NCBI GenBank assembly: GCA_964407525.1 | Contig: CAYOWC010000113.1 | Coordinates: forward strand, 1-13,648 | Direction of reading: 5' to 3' | DNA: 13,648 nucleotides | Source of the DNA: DUZB01 sp964407525 | Lineage (GTDB): Bacteria; Desulfobacterota; DSM-4660; Desulfatiglandales; Desulfatiglandaceae | In this document: positions 7,356 to 13,648 of the stretch, piece after piece | Numbering within the stretch: the first letter of the stretch is position 1 | How the letters are laid out: the number at the start of each line of letters is the position of its first letter | Position numbers and translations under genes: made by a program | Notes under the pieces: model-generated | Told to the model about the DNA's origin: nothing | What the model saw: only the letters and a program-made list of their open reading frames with translations | Databases searched by the model: none

Positions 7356-8317
7356 GGGTATCCTCCTTTGTTGAATAATGCGGCCATGTCCTCCGGTATT
7401 TCCGCTCTGAAATGGAGCCTTCGACCATCTTCAGGGTGGGTAAGTGCGAGGGACTCAGCATGAAGCGCTTGACGTGGAAGGCATAATCTGTTTCGGTCTC
7501 CTTCCGTCAAACGGTTTTCAATGAACTTCAAAAACAGGGTGTCATCCAAGCCGTAGATCTTATCCCCTACCACGGGATATCCCAGAGAAAAAAGGGTCGC
7601 CCGGATCTGGTGCAAACGCCCCGTAATGGGGGATGCTGACACAAGGGATTTTCCCTCATGCGTGTCAAGCAGTCGGAATTGCGTGAGGCATTGTCGGCAG
7701 TCTTCGGTAATTTCCTGCCCTGAATGTGATGAAAAAAAGCGTTGTTTCTTTCTGATGGTACTGGTTTTATCCCGGGCTAAAAACCCGTCAGCGCGAAACT
7801 CTCCGGAAGGAAATTTTCCTTCTACAAGCACCAGGTAGTTTTTCCGAACATTGCCCGATTGAAACTGCTGCTGGCAATGTGTCGCTGCCAATGCCGTTTT
7901 TGTGAGCAATACGATGCCGGAAGTTTCCCGGTCAATCCTGTTTACAAAGAAAAAAGATTCTCCCGAGTGATCGGTTCTGAGCAGGCGCCAGAGTGTATTC
8001 CTGAAGTAGCGGCCTCCTGGATGGCAGGGAAGGTTTCCAGGTTTGTTGATTACAAGCAACGCCCGATCCTCAAAAATGATGGAATAATTCGTGCTGACCG
8101 GGGGTTCTTCCCGGTCAAAATGAACATACTCCACCTCGTCTCCTACTTCAAGAATCGCGCTGGGAACAGAGGGACTGCCGTTGAGCAGAATCTTTTCACA
8201 TTGAATCAGATCTTCCCATTGGTTGCGATGATGATAGGTGAATCTGAGGCTCAGAAAATCAAGAATCGCAGACCCTGCATGGTCCGGGGCAATGGTTGTG
8301 GAGACCTTTCGCTTCAT
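7331..8317 (-). CDS. RluA-family RNA pseudouridine synthase
   Basis: This 328-residue protein belongs to the RluA family, which isomerises uridine to pseudouridine in rRNA or tRNA. An N-terminal S4-like region (about 10-68, ending VGDEVEYVHF) precedes the catalytic domain (about 78-310). The core motif is NRIDRETSGIVLLTK (126-140), with Asp129 as the catalytic aspartate; most relatives have HRLDRDTSG, so His-Leu is Asn-Ile here. Further motifs are INKPGNLPCHPGG (90-102) and GRLHQIRATLFSLGYPVVGD (233-252). Residues 106-125 and 180-215 lengthen the protein slightly. The RNA target cannot be read from sequence. It begins 5 nt after the cyclase stop with no good Shine-Dalgarno, suggesting translational coupling, and overlaps the next gene by 25 nt. 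Family is firm; which member (RluC/RluD/TruC-like) is open. Confidence 0.93.
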   Translation of the reverse strand: MKRKVSTTIAPDHAGSAILDFLSLRFTYHHRNQWEDLIQCEKILLNGSPSVPSAILEVGDEVEYVHFDREEPPVSTNYSIIFEDRALLVINKPGNLPCHPGGRYFRNTLWRLLRTDHSGESFFFVNRIDRETSGIVLLTKTALAATHCQQQFQSGNVRKNYLVLVEGKFPSGEFRADGFLARDKTSTIRKKQRFFSSHSGQEITEDCRQCLTQFRLLDTHEGKSLVSASPITGRLHQIRATLFSLGYPVVGDKIYGLDDTLFLKFIENRLTEGDRNRLCLPRQALHAESLALTHPEDGRRLHFRAEIPEDMAALFNKGGYPWNPRRFI

Positions 8318-8322
8318 GTAAG

Positions 8323-9531
8323 TCAGGAATTAGGAGAAAAGGATTGGGGAATTCTCTCCCTTTCTTTGAGCGAATAGATCCGCACGGGGTTATCAAGCCC
8401 TTTTAAATGAACCTCTCCCAGATCATAAACCGGCCACAACCCCTCAATCATTTTTTTTGTGGCTTCCCCAATGACCATGTCGCCTCCTTTGGCGTAATCC
8501 GCCAACCGGGCGGCAATGTTGGTAACAGAACCGGTTGCTGTGTACGTCATACGGGTATCCAATGAGCCTTTGAATCTAGTCATGCCCACCAGGGCTGTTC
8601 CCGAATTGATCCCTATGTTGACATTGATCGGATCAAACCGGTCGCTCAATTTCTTGTTCAGATCAATGTTCATTCTGTGGATGTCAAAAGCGGCCTTCAC
8701 TGCATGGGTTGCATTGGTCACGGCGTCGTCATTTTTAAAAATGATCATTAATCCATCCCCCGCGGTTTCATTGATGTCTCCGCCGGATCTGTGAATGGGA
8801 TCCACGAAACTGGAAAACATCATTTCCACCATTTCGTTGACCTCGGTTTCGGGTCTGCTTGAACTCAAATGCGTGTAACCCTCAAGGTCTAGAAACAGGA
8901 CAGTGACGTCCATCTTCTTTTTCTCCTGATCGAGCATCTCGGGATGATGTTCCACAATACGCCGTACGGATTGGGGAACGAAGGGGGATAGATGAGCAAG
9001 CATCTGGCTGATCTTTATCTTGTCCTGCGTTATTTCCCACTGCTTTTTGGTCCGAAGAAGAATATCTCCCGCAGTTTCGGAAAGGTCTCTCATGAGATAG
9101 AAATCCTTTCTACTGAAACGCGTTCCAGGCCTGGAGACAAGGTTTATGATGCCAAGAATCTCCTTGTTTACAAATATGGGCAGGGCCATTTCGGGGCCGG
9201 TCTCAATGAGGGTTCCATCAGGACGTCTGATCTGTTCACTGCTGGAAATTACGATGCCTTTTTTTTTGTCGAGGGCTTTCTGTACGGCTCTGCGGTTCCT
9301 TTTGCAAGAAAGACAGTTCACCGGACGGTTATAAAGGGCGCACTGGAGGGGACGGGTGTATTTAGAGGCATCAGGATCTATCATGAGGATGCACACCTCC
9401 ATAGCGGAGGGAACCAAAGCGCGGGCTTCTTCTCTGATTTTTTCCAGAATCTTGTTTACTTCGATACTTGAGGCCACACTTGACGCAATACGTCGCTGGG
9501 CCTCGAATCTCTCCTTGTAATATTTTCTCAT
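8323..9531 (-). CDS. GAF-domain class III adenylate/guanylate cyclase
   Basis: This 402-residue soluble protein joins an N-terminal GAF sensor (about 15-160) to a class III cyclase domain (about 205-388) through a coiled-coil-like linker (about 160-205). The catalytic domain keeps both metal-binding Asp residues, Asp215 in LFLDLEGYTHLSS and Asp259 in ETAGDGLMIIF, and transition-state residues Asn338 and Arg342 in TNIAARL. The purine-selecting Lys expected four residues before Asp259 is Glu255, as in many guanylate cyclases, and the partner position is Thr331. The product may be cGMP rather than cAMP; this is inference. The GAF domain carries Cys64, Cys73 and Cys76 (NCLSCKRN), possibly a metal or redox site. 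The start is supported by AAGGAA (minus strand, 9538-9543). It is the first gene of an operon with an RluA-type synthase and a membrane protein. A promoter candidate lies at 9615-9644. Confidence 0.92.
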   Translation of the reverse strand: MRKYYKERFEAQRRIASSVASSIEVNKILEKIREEARALVPSAMEVCILMIDPDASKYTRPLQCALYNRPVNCLSCKRNRRAVQKALDKKKGIVISSSEQIRRPDGTLIETGPEMALPIFVNKEILGIINLVSRPGTRFSRKDFYLMRDLSETAGDILLRTKKQWEITQDKIKISQMLAHLSPFVPQSVRRIVEHHPEMLDQEKKKMDVTVLFLDLEGYTHLSSSRPETEVNEMVEMMFSSFVDPIHRSGGDINETAGDGLMIIFKNDDAVTNATHAVKAAFDIHRMNIDLNKKLSDRFDPINVNIGINSGTALVGMTRFKGSLDTRMTYTATGSVTNIAARLADYAKGGDMVIGEATKKMIEGLWPVYDLGEVHLKGLDNPVRIYSLKERERIPQSFSPNS

Positions 9532-9829
9532 CTTTGATTCCTTACTCTAAGATACTTAGTTTCCGTCCATTTTTGTTTAAAATATTGCAGCATAAGGCAT
9601 ACCAGTGACGTTTGAAGATATGTTGATTTTGAGGATAATGTCAAGAAAATGGGCAGATATATTAACTTAGAACTGCAATTAAACAACTGTGAATTGAATC
9701 TCGTGTAAAAATCACAAGAAATATTTTGCAATTCGCTGAAAACCAGTGATAGAAAGGTGCCCAAAGGATAGGTCGTGATTCGCGGTTTTACGAGAGATTT
9801 TTTCTGCCACAACAAACGGAGAAAACCAC
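9532..9829. other. AT-rich divergent spacer between cyclase and acylase genes
   Basis: This 298-nt region separates divergent genes and is clearly more AT-rich than its surroundings. It contains a good minus-strand promoter candidate (9615-9644). Only a weak plus-strand one is visible: TTGCAA at 9726-9731 with an AT-rich match near 9748-9754. An open frame on the minus strand (9528-9815) has no Shine-Dalgarno, biased composition and no motifs, so I do not call it. The Shine-Dalgarno for the acylase is GGAG at 9818-9821. Confidence 0.6.
9615..9644 (-). promoter_or_regulatory. Candidate sigma-70 promoter for the cyclase operon
   Basis: On the minus strand, a consensus -35 TTGACA (plus coordinates 9639-9644) is followed after 18 nt by TATCTT (9615-9620), which matches four of six bases. 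Transcription would start near 9608, giving a leader of about 77 nt before the cyclase ATG at 9531. This is the best promoter match in the window. Confidence 0.5.
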
Positions 9830-12235
9830 ATGAAATGGATAAAGCGCCTGTTTTTCTTGCTTGTGTTTCTGGTCATTGCTTATTTTGCCATCAAGTTGAT
9901 CTTACCGTATCTGAACGATTATCAGAAGGATGGAGAACTGACCCTGCCGGGCTTGGAAAAATCCGTTACTGTAAAGCGGGATGAAAAAGGGATGGCCTAT
10001 ATCTATGCGGAAAACTTCCACGATGCCATTATGGTCCAGGGGTTTGTTACAGCACAGGATCGGCTGTTTCAGATGCAATTGACCCGCCTGTTTTCCCAGG
10101 GGCGAATCTGTGAACTCGCAGGGGAAAAAGCACGGGCGCTTGATATTCGCATGCGAACCATCGGGCTTCATCGAATCGCGAAAAAACAGGCGGCCATGCT
10201 GAACCAGCAGACCCGGGATCTTTTTCAGTGGTATGTGGATGGCGTAAACCGTTTCATCAAAGAATGTCCAAAGGATGCCCACCTGGAATTTAAAATTGCT
10301 GGGATAAAACCTGAGCCCTGGACCGTGGCTGATTCACTCTCTGTATTGTATTATATGGGGTTTTCCACTTCGGCCAATATGAAGACGGAAGTGGTGTCCC
10401 AGATGTTGATAGATGTGCTTGGTCCTGACAAGGCCATGGAGATTATGCCCATATGCATTAATCCTGATGATCCTTCTGATACGGGCGATCAGGCCCAGCA
10501 TGTTCCTGGAGTTTTACACAGGTTTTCTGCTTCTGCCTACGAAAAACTCTTTGCTTTCACAGGCGACAGGCGTCTTCGGGTGGGAAGCAATAATTGGGCG
10601 GTTTCGCCGGCGCTGTCTCCCGGTGGAAAACCTGTTCTTGCTGGAGATCCGCATCTCGATACAAGAATACTGCCGGGGGTATGGTATCCATTTGGCATGA
10701 TAACCCCTGAATTCCGAGTCGTTGGCGCCGTTATTCCTGGATTGCCGGGATTTGCCATAGGTAGAACTCCCTATATTTCTGTTGCCATGACAAATAATTA
10801 TGGAGATATGCAGGATCTGTATGTGGAAACGGTTGACCCGGATCAACCCGGGCACTACCTGGAAGGGAAGTCCTCCTACCCGTTCGAAGTGATCAAAGAA
10901 AAACTGAAAATAAAAGACAAGGAAGCGTCCGGGGGATATCGTGAGGAAGATGTTAAGATCAGGATGACGAAAAGAGGCCCGGTCATTTCAGAAGTGCTGA
11001 AAGGCCTTAAAACCGATAAGGTCATCACCCTGCGCTGGGCCCCCGTCGAGACTATGGGTGAAAGCATTGGACTTTTTGAATTTTCAAAGGCGAAGTCTGT
11101 CCGGGAAATGCATAAGGCCCTGGAGAATGTCCCCATGCTGTGTCTTAACTGGGTTTTTTCCGACACATCGGGGAATATAGGATACCGGGCAAGTGGGAAA
11201 ATTCCCATCCGTTCCGACAATGACGGTACAATTCCCTACAAGGTAGTGAATGGGGTTGACAATTGGAAAGGCTGGATTCCGCAAGCCGAAATGCCTCACA
11301 GTACGAACCCCGATAGGGGGTGGTTAGGAACCTGTAATCAAAAAGTTATTTCCAATGATTATCCCTATTACTACTCTTCCCATTTCTCACCGTCCTACCG
11401 GTATAGGAGGTTGACGGAACTGCTGAACAGTCCGGAACAAAGAAGTGTGGATGACCATTGGCAGTATCAGCGGGACGAGAAAAATCTTATGGCGGAAAAA
11501 ATTGCGCCGATCATGGCAAAGGCTCTCATGGCGCATAAAGACACGGAAGAAATGGGAAAAATTCTCTCCGGATGGGATTTCATGGACAGGCCGGATCTTG
11601 CGGCCCCCACGATTTTTCAAGCTACGTATATCGCTTTCGCAAGGATGGTGTTTGAGGACGAACTTGGCAAGAAAACAACGGATACTCTTCTTGATAACTC
11701 GTATTTCTGGCAGGAGCGTTTGCAGAAAATGGTGCTTAAGGGGTCGTCAGAATGGTTTGGTAATGTGAAGGCGAAGGGAAAAACAGAGACCTTGGACAGT
11801 CTTTTTCATCAAGCGGCATTGAAAGCAAGTTCCCAACTCAGTACCACATTGGGCGACGACCCCCACGATTGGATCTGGGGAAAGGTACACACCTATGAAT
11901 TAGTCAGCCCGCTTCGTCGAAACGGTCCGGGGAAGGGACTACTTGGTAGTGGCGAAATGCCCATGGGGGGATCCGCAGAGACCCTTTACAGGGCTATCTA
12001 TGACCCCAATGACCCGTTTTCGGTAACGGTTTCCGCGTCACTCCGAATGGTTGCCGACATGGCTGATGAGGAAAAAGTGGTGGCAGTTCTGCCGGGAGGG
12101 GTTACGGGGCGTCTTTTCAGCCCACATCAGAAGGACCAGGTTCAGGCCTTCATGGATGGGAGCAAGATGTACTGGTGGTTCAGTGACAAGGCTATCAGCG
12201 AGCACACGGAGCACACCCTTCAACTTAAACCCTGA
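9830..12235 (+). CDS. Penicillin acylase-family Ntn hydrolase, membrane-anchored precursor
   Basis: This 801-residue protein is a full-length penicillin amidase (S45) family precursor. These Ntn hydrolases cleave themselves before a Ser, Thr or Cys that becomes the N-terminal nucleophile, then hydrolyse amide bonds of acylated substrates such as penicillins, acyl-homoserine lactones or other N-acyl compounds. The cleavage point is Gly252-Ser253 in RVGSNNWAVSP (250-260), giving an alpha part of about 252 and a beta part of about 549 residues. Asn440 in LNWVFSDTSGNIGYRASG is the likely oxyanion Asn. Other family landmarks are GDPHL (272-276) and GSGEMPMGGSAETLYRA (706-722). Residues 1-6 are basic and 7-26 form one hydrophobic helix without an obvious cleavage site, so export with a membrane anchor is likely. 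Shine-Dalgarno GGAG at 9818-9821 supports the start. No lactone synthase or beta-lactam gene is nearby; the natural substrate is unknown. Confidence 0.93.
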   Translation: MKWIKRLFFLLVFLVIAYFAIKLILPYLNDYQKDGELTLPGLEKSVTVKRDEKGMAYIYAENFHDAIMVQGFVTAQDRLFQMQLTRLFSQGRICELAGEKARALDIRMRTIGLHRIAKKQAAMLNQQTRDLFQWYVDGVNRFIKECPKDAHLEFKIAGIKPEPWTVADSLSVLYYMGFSTSANMKTEVVSQMLIDVLGPDKAMEIMPICINPDDPSDTGDQAQHVPGVLHRFSASAYEKLFAFTGDRRLRVGSNNWAVSPALSPGGKPVLAGDPHLDTRILPGVWYPFGMITPEFRVVGAVIPGLPGFAIGRTPYISVAMTNNYGDMQDLYVETVDPDQPGHYLEGKSSYPFEVIKEKLKIKDKEASGGYREEDVKIRMTKRGPVISEVLKGLKTDKVITLRWAPVETMGESIGLFEFSKAKSVREMHKALENVPMLCLNWVFSDTSGNIGYRASGKIPIRSDNDGTIPYKVVNGVDNWKGWIPQAEMPHSTNPDRGWLGTCNQKVISNDYPYYYSSHFSPSYRYRRLTELLNSPEQRSVDDHWQYQRDEKNLMAEKIAPIMAKALMAHKDTEEMGKILSGWDFMDRPDLAAPTIFQATYIAFARMVFEDELGKKTTDTLLDNSYFWQERLQKMVLKGSSEWFGNVKAKGKTETLDSLFHQAALKASSQLSTTLGDDPHDWIWGKVHTYELVSPLRRNGPGKGLLGSGEMPMGGSAETLYRAIYDPNDPFSVTVSASLRMVADMADEEKVVAVLPGGVTGRLFSPHQKDQVQAFMDGSKMYWWFSDKAISEHTEHTLQLKP

Positions 12236-12242
12236 GATGAAA

Positions 12243-12803
12243 TTAAGAACGCCCCTTACGTCGCAACAATAATGCTAAGACCATAAAAACAATACCAGCA
12301 AGAATGAGAATAAGCCAGAGATACTCTTCCATCAATGCTGCGCCAGCGGCGGCAATTCCTAGAAAAATGCCCACCATGGCAATACGCCAGTTCCCGTGAA
12401 CTCCGGCTAAGAAAGCGGAAAGGGCGAGAACAAGAAGGGCCACAAGGCCAAAATCAGCGCTGTTCAGCCGTCCTGTATCGTTCAACAGAAAAACCAGATA
12501 AATGGCTGAAAGAAATCCAAGCCAGTGAATGACCTGAACCCAGATCATCCTAATTCTGCTTCCCCCAGTTGTTTTTACCTGGGACCACTGCATATACACG
12601 GAACCCGCCCAGAAAAGAGGGCCCATGGCAACCCAGAACCAGAATCCCCTCAACGGATTAAAATCAGTCAGGGCAACCCCAATTCCGGAAAAAATAAGCA
12701 GGATGAGCAGGACAATCTCATCTTTACGGATTGCCCTGGATTGTTTTTTCGGGGGTGACGAAGCAGTATTTTGTGCAGCAGAAGTTTCACTATTTTCGGA
12801 CAT
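12243..12803 (-). CDS. Six-helix membrane protein of unknown function
   Basis: This 186-residue protein begins with a polar low-complexity tail (1-27, rich in Ser, Ala, Pro, Lys) and continues with about six hydrophobic segments (29-46, 53-70, 87-108, 116-135, 139-157 and 160-180). It closes with a basic RRKGRS end. I recognise no family motif. Short charged loops (QVKTTGGSRIR, HGNWR) suggest a compact helix bundle. The start has a good Shine-Dalgarno (GGGAGGA, minus strand, 12808-12814). It follows yedF by 78 nt on the same strand and could share its transcript. Its stop is only 7 nt from the stop of the convergent acylase gene, so the two transcripts probably overlap. The gene is convincing because of its ribosome binding site and consistent membrane pattern; function is unknown. 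Confidence 0.75.
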   Translation of the reverse strand: MSENSETSAAQNTASSPPKKQSRAIRKDEIVLLILLIFSGIGVALTDFNPLRGFWFWVAMGPLFWAGSVYMQWSQVKTTGGSRIRMIWVQVIHWLGFLSAIYLVFLLNDTGRLNSADFGLVALLVLALSAFLAGVHGNWRIAMVGIFLGIAAAGAALMEEYLWLILILAGIVFMVLALLLRRKGRS

Positions 12804-12881
12804 TGTTTCCTCCCTGAATATATCAAAAAGAATATTTTCAACAGCTTCTCAAAAATTGGCTCGGAAGTCAACAGATCATCC

Positions 12882-13481
12882 TCAGATGCTAATCACCTTG
12901 TCAGCCAATTGCATGGCTGTCACAATATCCAGCATATTGGTGGTTTCACCCACCATCTTTTTTTTGAGCAAGTCGAAGTGGGTAAGACAAGTCCCGCAGA
13001 CCAGAATATAAACACCATCCTTTTCCAGGTCCTGTAACACCGGCAGGACTTCGGAACCGGCAATGGTCATTTTGACGCCATTGTTGACAAATATCAGCCG
13101 CCAGAGGTCTTCTCCCATCTCCTTCAGTGTTTTCAGAAAACTGACCATGAGTTTTACGCCGAGTTCATGATCTCCATGACCCATGCTGTCTGTGGCCACC
13201 ATGACCATGATTTTCCTTCTTTCCGGGTCCAGGGTTTTTTCTTCCGGGGGCGCCAAAGCCGTTTCTTCACTGGAACTGCCCGTAATGCGGAAATTTTCAC
13301 CATCCTCTGTTACGGAAATCTCATAGTTCTGGGATTCTAAAAATCGGGTGACATTCTGTTTTGCTGCTTCATTGTCCACCGTGATCATCAGGGTTGCGGG
13401 ATGTCCCTGTTCAATGAGCTCTTTGGCTTGAATTACTGGAGCCGGGCAGGCCAGTCCCCGACAATCGATTTCGTTGTTCAT
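12882..13481 (-). CDS. yedF: YedF-type TusA-DsrE fusion, sulfurtransferase-like selenium metabolism protein
   Basis: With the start at 13481 this protein has 199 residues and two domains. The first (about 1-70) is TusA/SirA-like, with DCRGLACPAPVIQAKEL: Cys12 in the CPAP motif matches the sulfur-accepting Cys of TusA, and Cys7 is extra. After an acidic linker (about 70-88) comes a DsrE-like domain (about 90-199) with ATDSMGHGDHELG and a VCGTCLTHF motif (Cys162, Cys165). This pairing matches YedF, which is associated with selenium-using organisms and thought to handle selenium or sulfur on cysteine. An open frame extends 20 codons upstream to an ATG at 13541, but AAAAGGAG (13488-13495) sits 6 nt before the inner ATG and the upstream one has no such site. 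The upstream residues also look non-conserved. No selD, selA or selenoprotein gene is in view. Identity is firm; biochemical role in the cell is not established. Confidence 0.9.
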   Translation of the reverse strand: MNNEIDCRGLACPAPVIQAKELIEQGHPATLMITVDNEAAKQNVTRFLESQNYEISVTEDGENFRITGSSSEETALAPPEEKTLDPERRKIMVMVATDSMGHGDHELGVKLMVSFLKTLKEMGEDLWRLIFVNNGVKMTIAGSEVLPVLQDLEKDGVYILVCGTCLTHFDLLKKKMVGETTNMLDIVTAMQLADKVISI

Positions 13482-13487
13482 CTTGAT

Positions 13488-13495
13488 CTCCTTTT
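13488..13495 (-). promoter_or_regulatory. Ribosome binding site that sets the yedF start
   Basis: AAAAGGAG on the minus strand lies 6 nt before the ATG at 13479-13481. The in-frame ATG at 13541 has no Shine-Dalgarno, so the shorter product is preferred. Confidence 0.7.
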
Positions 13496-13541
13496 CTGAT
13501 GAGGCGCTTGTATTTGCAGACAGGTATTTTTCTTGGCTCAT

Positions 13542-13577
13542 CGCGGATTAACGTGATATTTTCATTAATTCGCGAAT
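13542..13577. repeat. Inverted repeat / operator-like element upstream of yedF
   Basis: CGCGGATTAA (13542-13551) and TTAATTCGCG (13565-13574) are inverted arms with one mismatch around a 13-nt AT-rich spacer. The right arm overlaps a perfect 10-nt palindrome ATTCGCGAAT (13568-13577). The element sits about 60-95 nt upstream of the yedF start codon, where an operator or transcript hairpin could act. No T-run follows, so it does not look like a terminator. Confidence 0.45.
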
Positions 13578-13594
13578 AGACCATGCTCAAATTC

Positions 13595-13619
13595 CAGGTG
13601 TCAGGTGTCAGGTGTCAGG
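13595..13619. repeat. Heptamer tandem repeat (CAGGTGT) with partial fourth unit
   Basis: CAGGTGT occurs three times in perfect tandem (13595-13615), then CAGG (13616-13619). A run of six A and CCTGG (13626-13630) follow, so the last CAGG can pair with CCTG around the A-run. It lies in the non-coding region upstream of yedF at the right edge, and may continue as a larger element outside the window. Confidence 0.75.
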
Positions 13620-13648
13620 AAAAAACCTGGCCGCATTCATCCTATTCA

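Noticed and set aside
7859..8377. 172-residue plus-strand frame opposite the RluA-type gene
   Set aside because: The minus strand carries the pseudouridine synthase catalytic motif here; the plus frame has no family features.
9528..9815. 95-residue open frame on the minus strand in the divergent spacer
   Set aside because: It has no Shine-Dalgarno, its composition follows the AT-rich DNA, there is no motif, and it overlaps a good promoter candidate and the cyclase start.
12804..12881. Possible promoter (TATATT near 12815-12822, minus strand) for the six-helix membrane protein
   Set aside because: No acceptable -35 at the right spacing, and the start of transcription would fall on the Shine-Dalgarno.
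1..13648. CRISPR array, tRNA, rRNA, insertion sequence or prophage
   Set aside because: No regularly spaced repeats of suitable length, no tRNA-like cloverleaf noticed, and no transposase, integrase or phage protein among the coding regions.

Overview
The window reads as a stretch of bacterial chromosome of moderate GC content, with strong AGGAGG-type ribosome binding sites and compact gene spacing. The mix of genes suggests an anaerobic, Desulfobacterota (deltaproteobacterial)-like organism. It includes an EF-G of the second, EF-G-2 type, a MogA-type molybdenum cofactor enzyme, a YedF-type TusA/DsrE selenium/sulfur protein, a GAF-linked class III nucleotide cyclase and a GH13_18 sugar phosphorylase. 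This assignment is an inference from gene content; there is no rRNA, tRNA, CRISPR array, transposase or phage gene to support or contradict it.

Layout. Positions 184-6624 carry six plus-strand genes: a small carboxymuconolactone decarboxylase/AhpD-fold protein, an EF-G-2 type translation GTPase, a MogA/MoaB enzyme 14 nt downstream of it, a STAS anti-sigma factor antagonist, a GH13_18 phosphorylase and an MscS-type channel. Positions 6741-9531 hold a compact minus-strand operon read in the order cyclase, RluA-type pseudouridine synthase, membrane protein; its genes are 5 nt apart or overlap. A 298-nt AT-rich divergent spacer separates it from a large plus-strand penicillin-acylase-family Ntn hydrolase (9830-12235). 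That gene runs tail-to-tail, with 7 nt between stop codons, into a minus-strand six-helix membrane protein, which follows yedF (12882-13481, minus). The right edge has an inverted repeat upstream of yedF and a short heptamer tandem repeat.

How the genes may work together. The phosphorylase closely resembles glucosylglycerate-type phosphorylases and is followed by an MscS-family channel, which would fit recovery from osmotic downshift (compatible solute degradation plus solute release). MogA and YedF fit molybdenum- and selenium-dependent redox enzymes such as formate dehydrogenases, but none of those is in the window. The cyclase operon joins a sensor domain to an RNA modification enzyme, with no obvious functional link.

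I do not see a clearly new multi-gene system. The most interesting points are enzymes of known families with altered key residues: the EF-G switch II His is Asp, the cyclase purine-specificity Lys is Glu, the small AhpD-fold protein lacks its family His pair, and the MscS pore helix lacks its Gly/Ala packing. A cysteine cluster in the GAF domain and the operator-like repeat before yedF also stand out.
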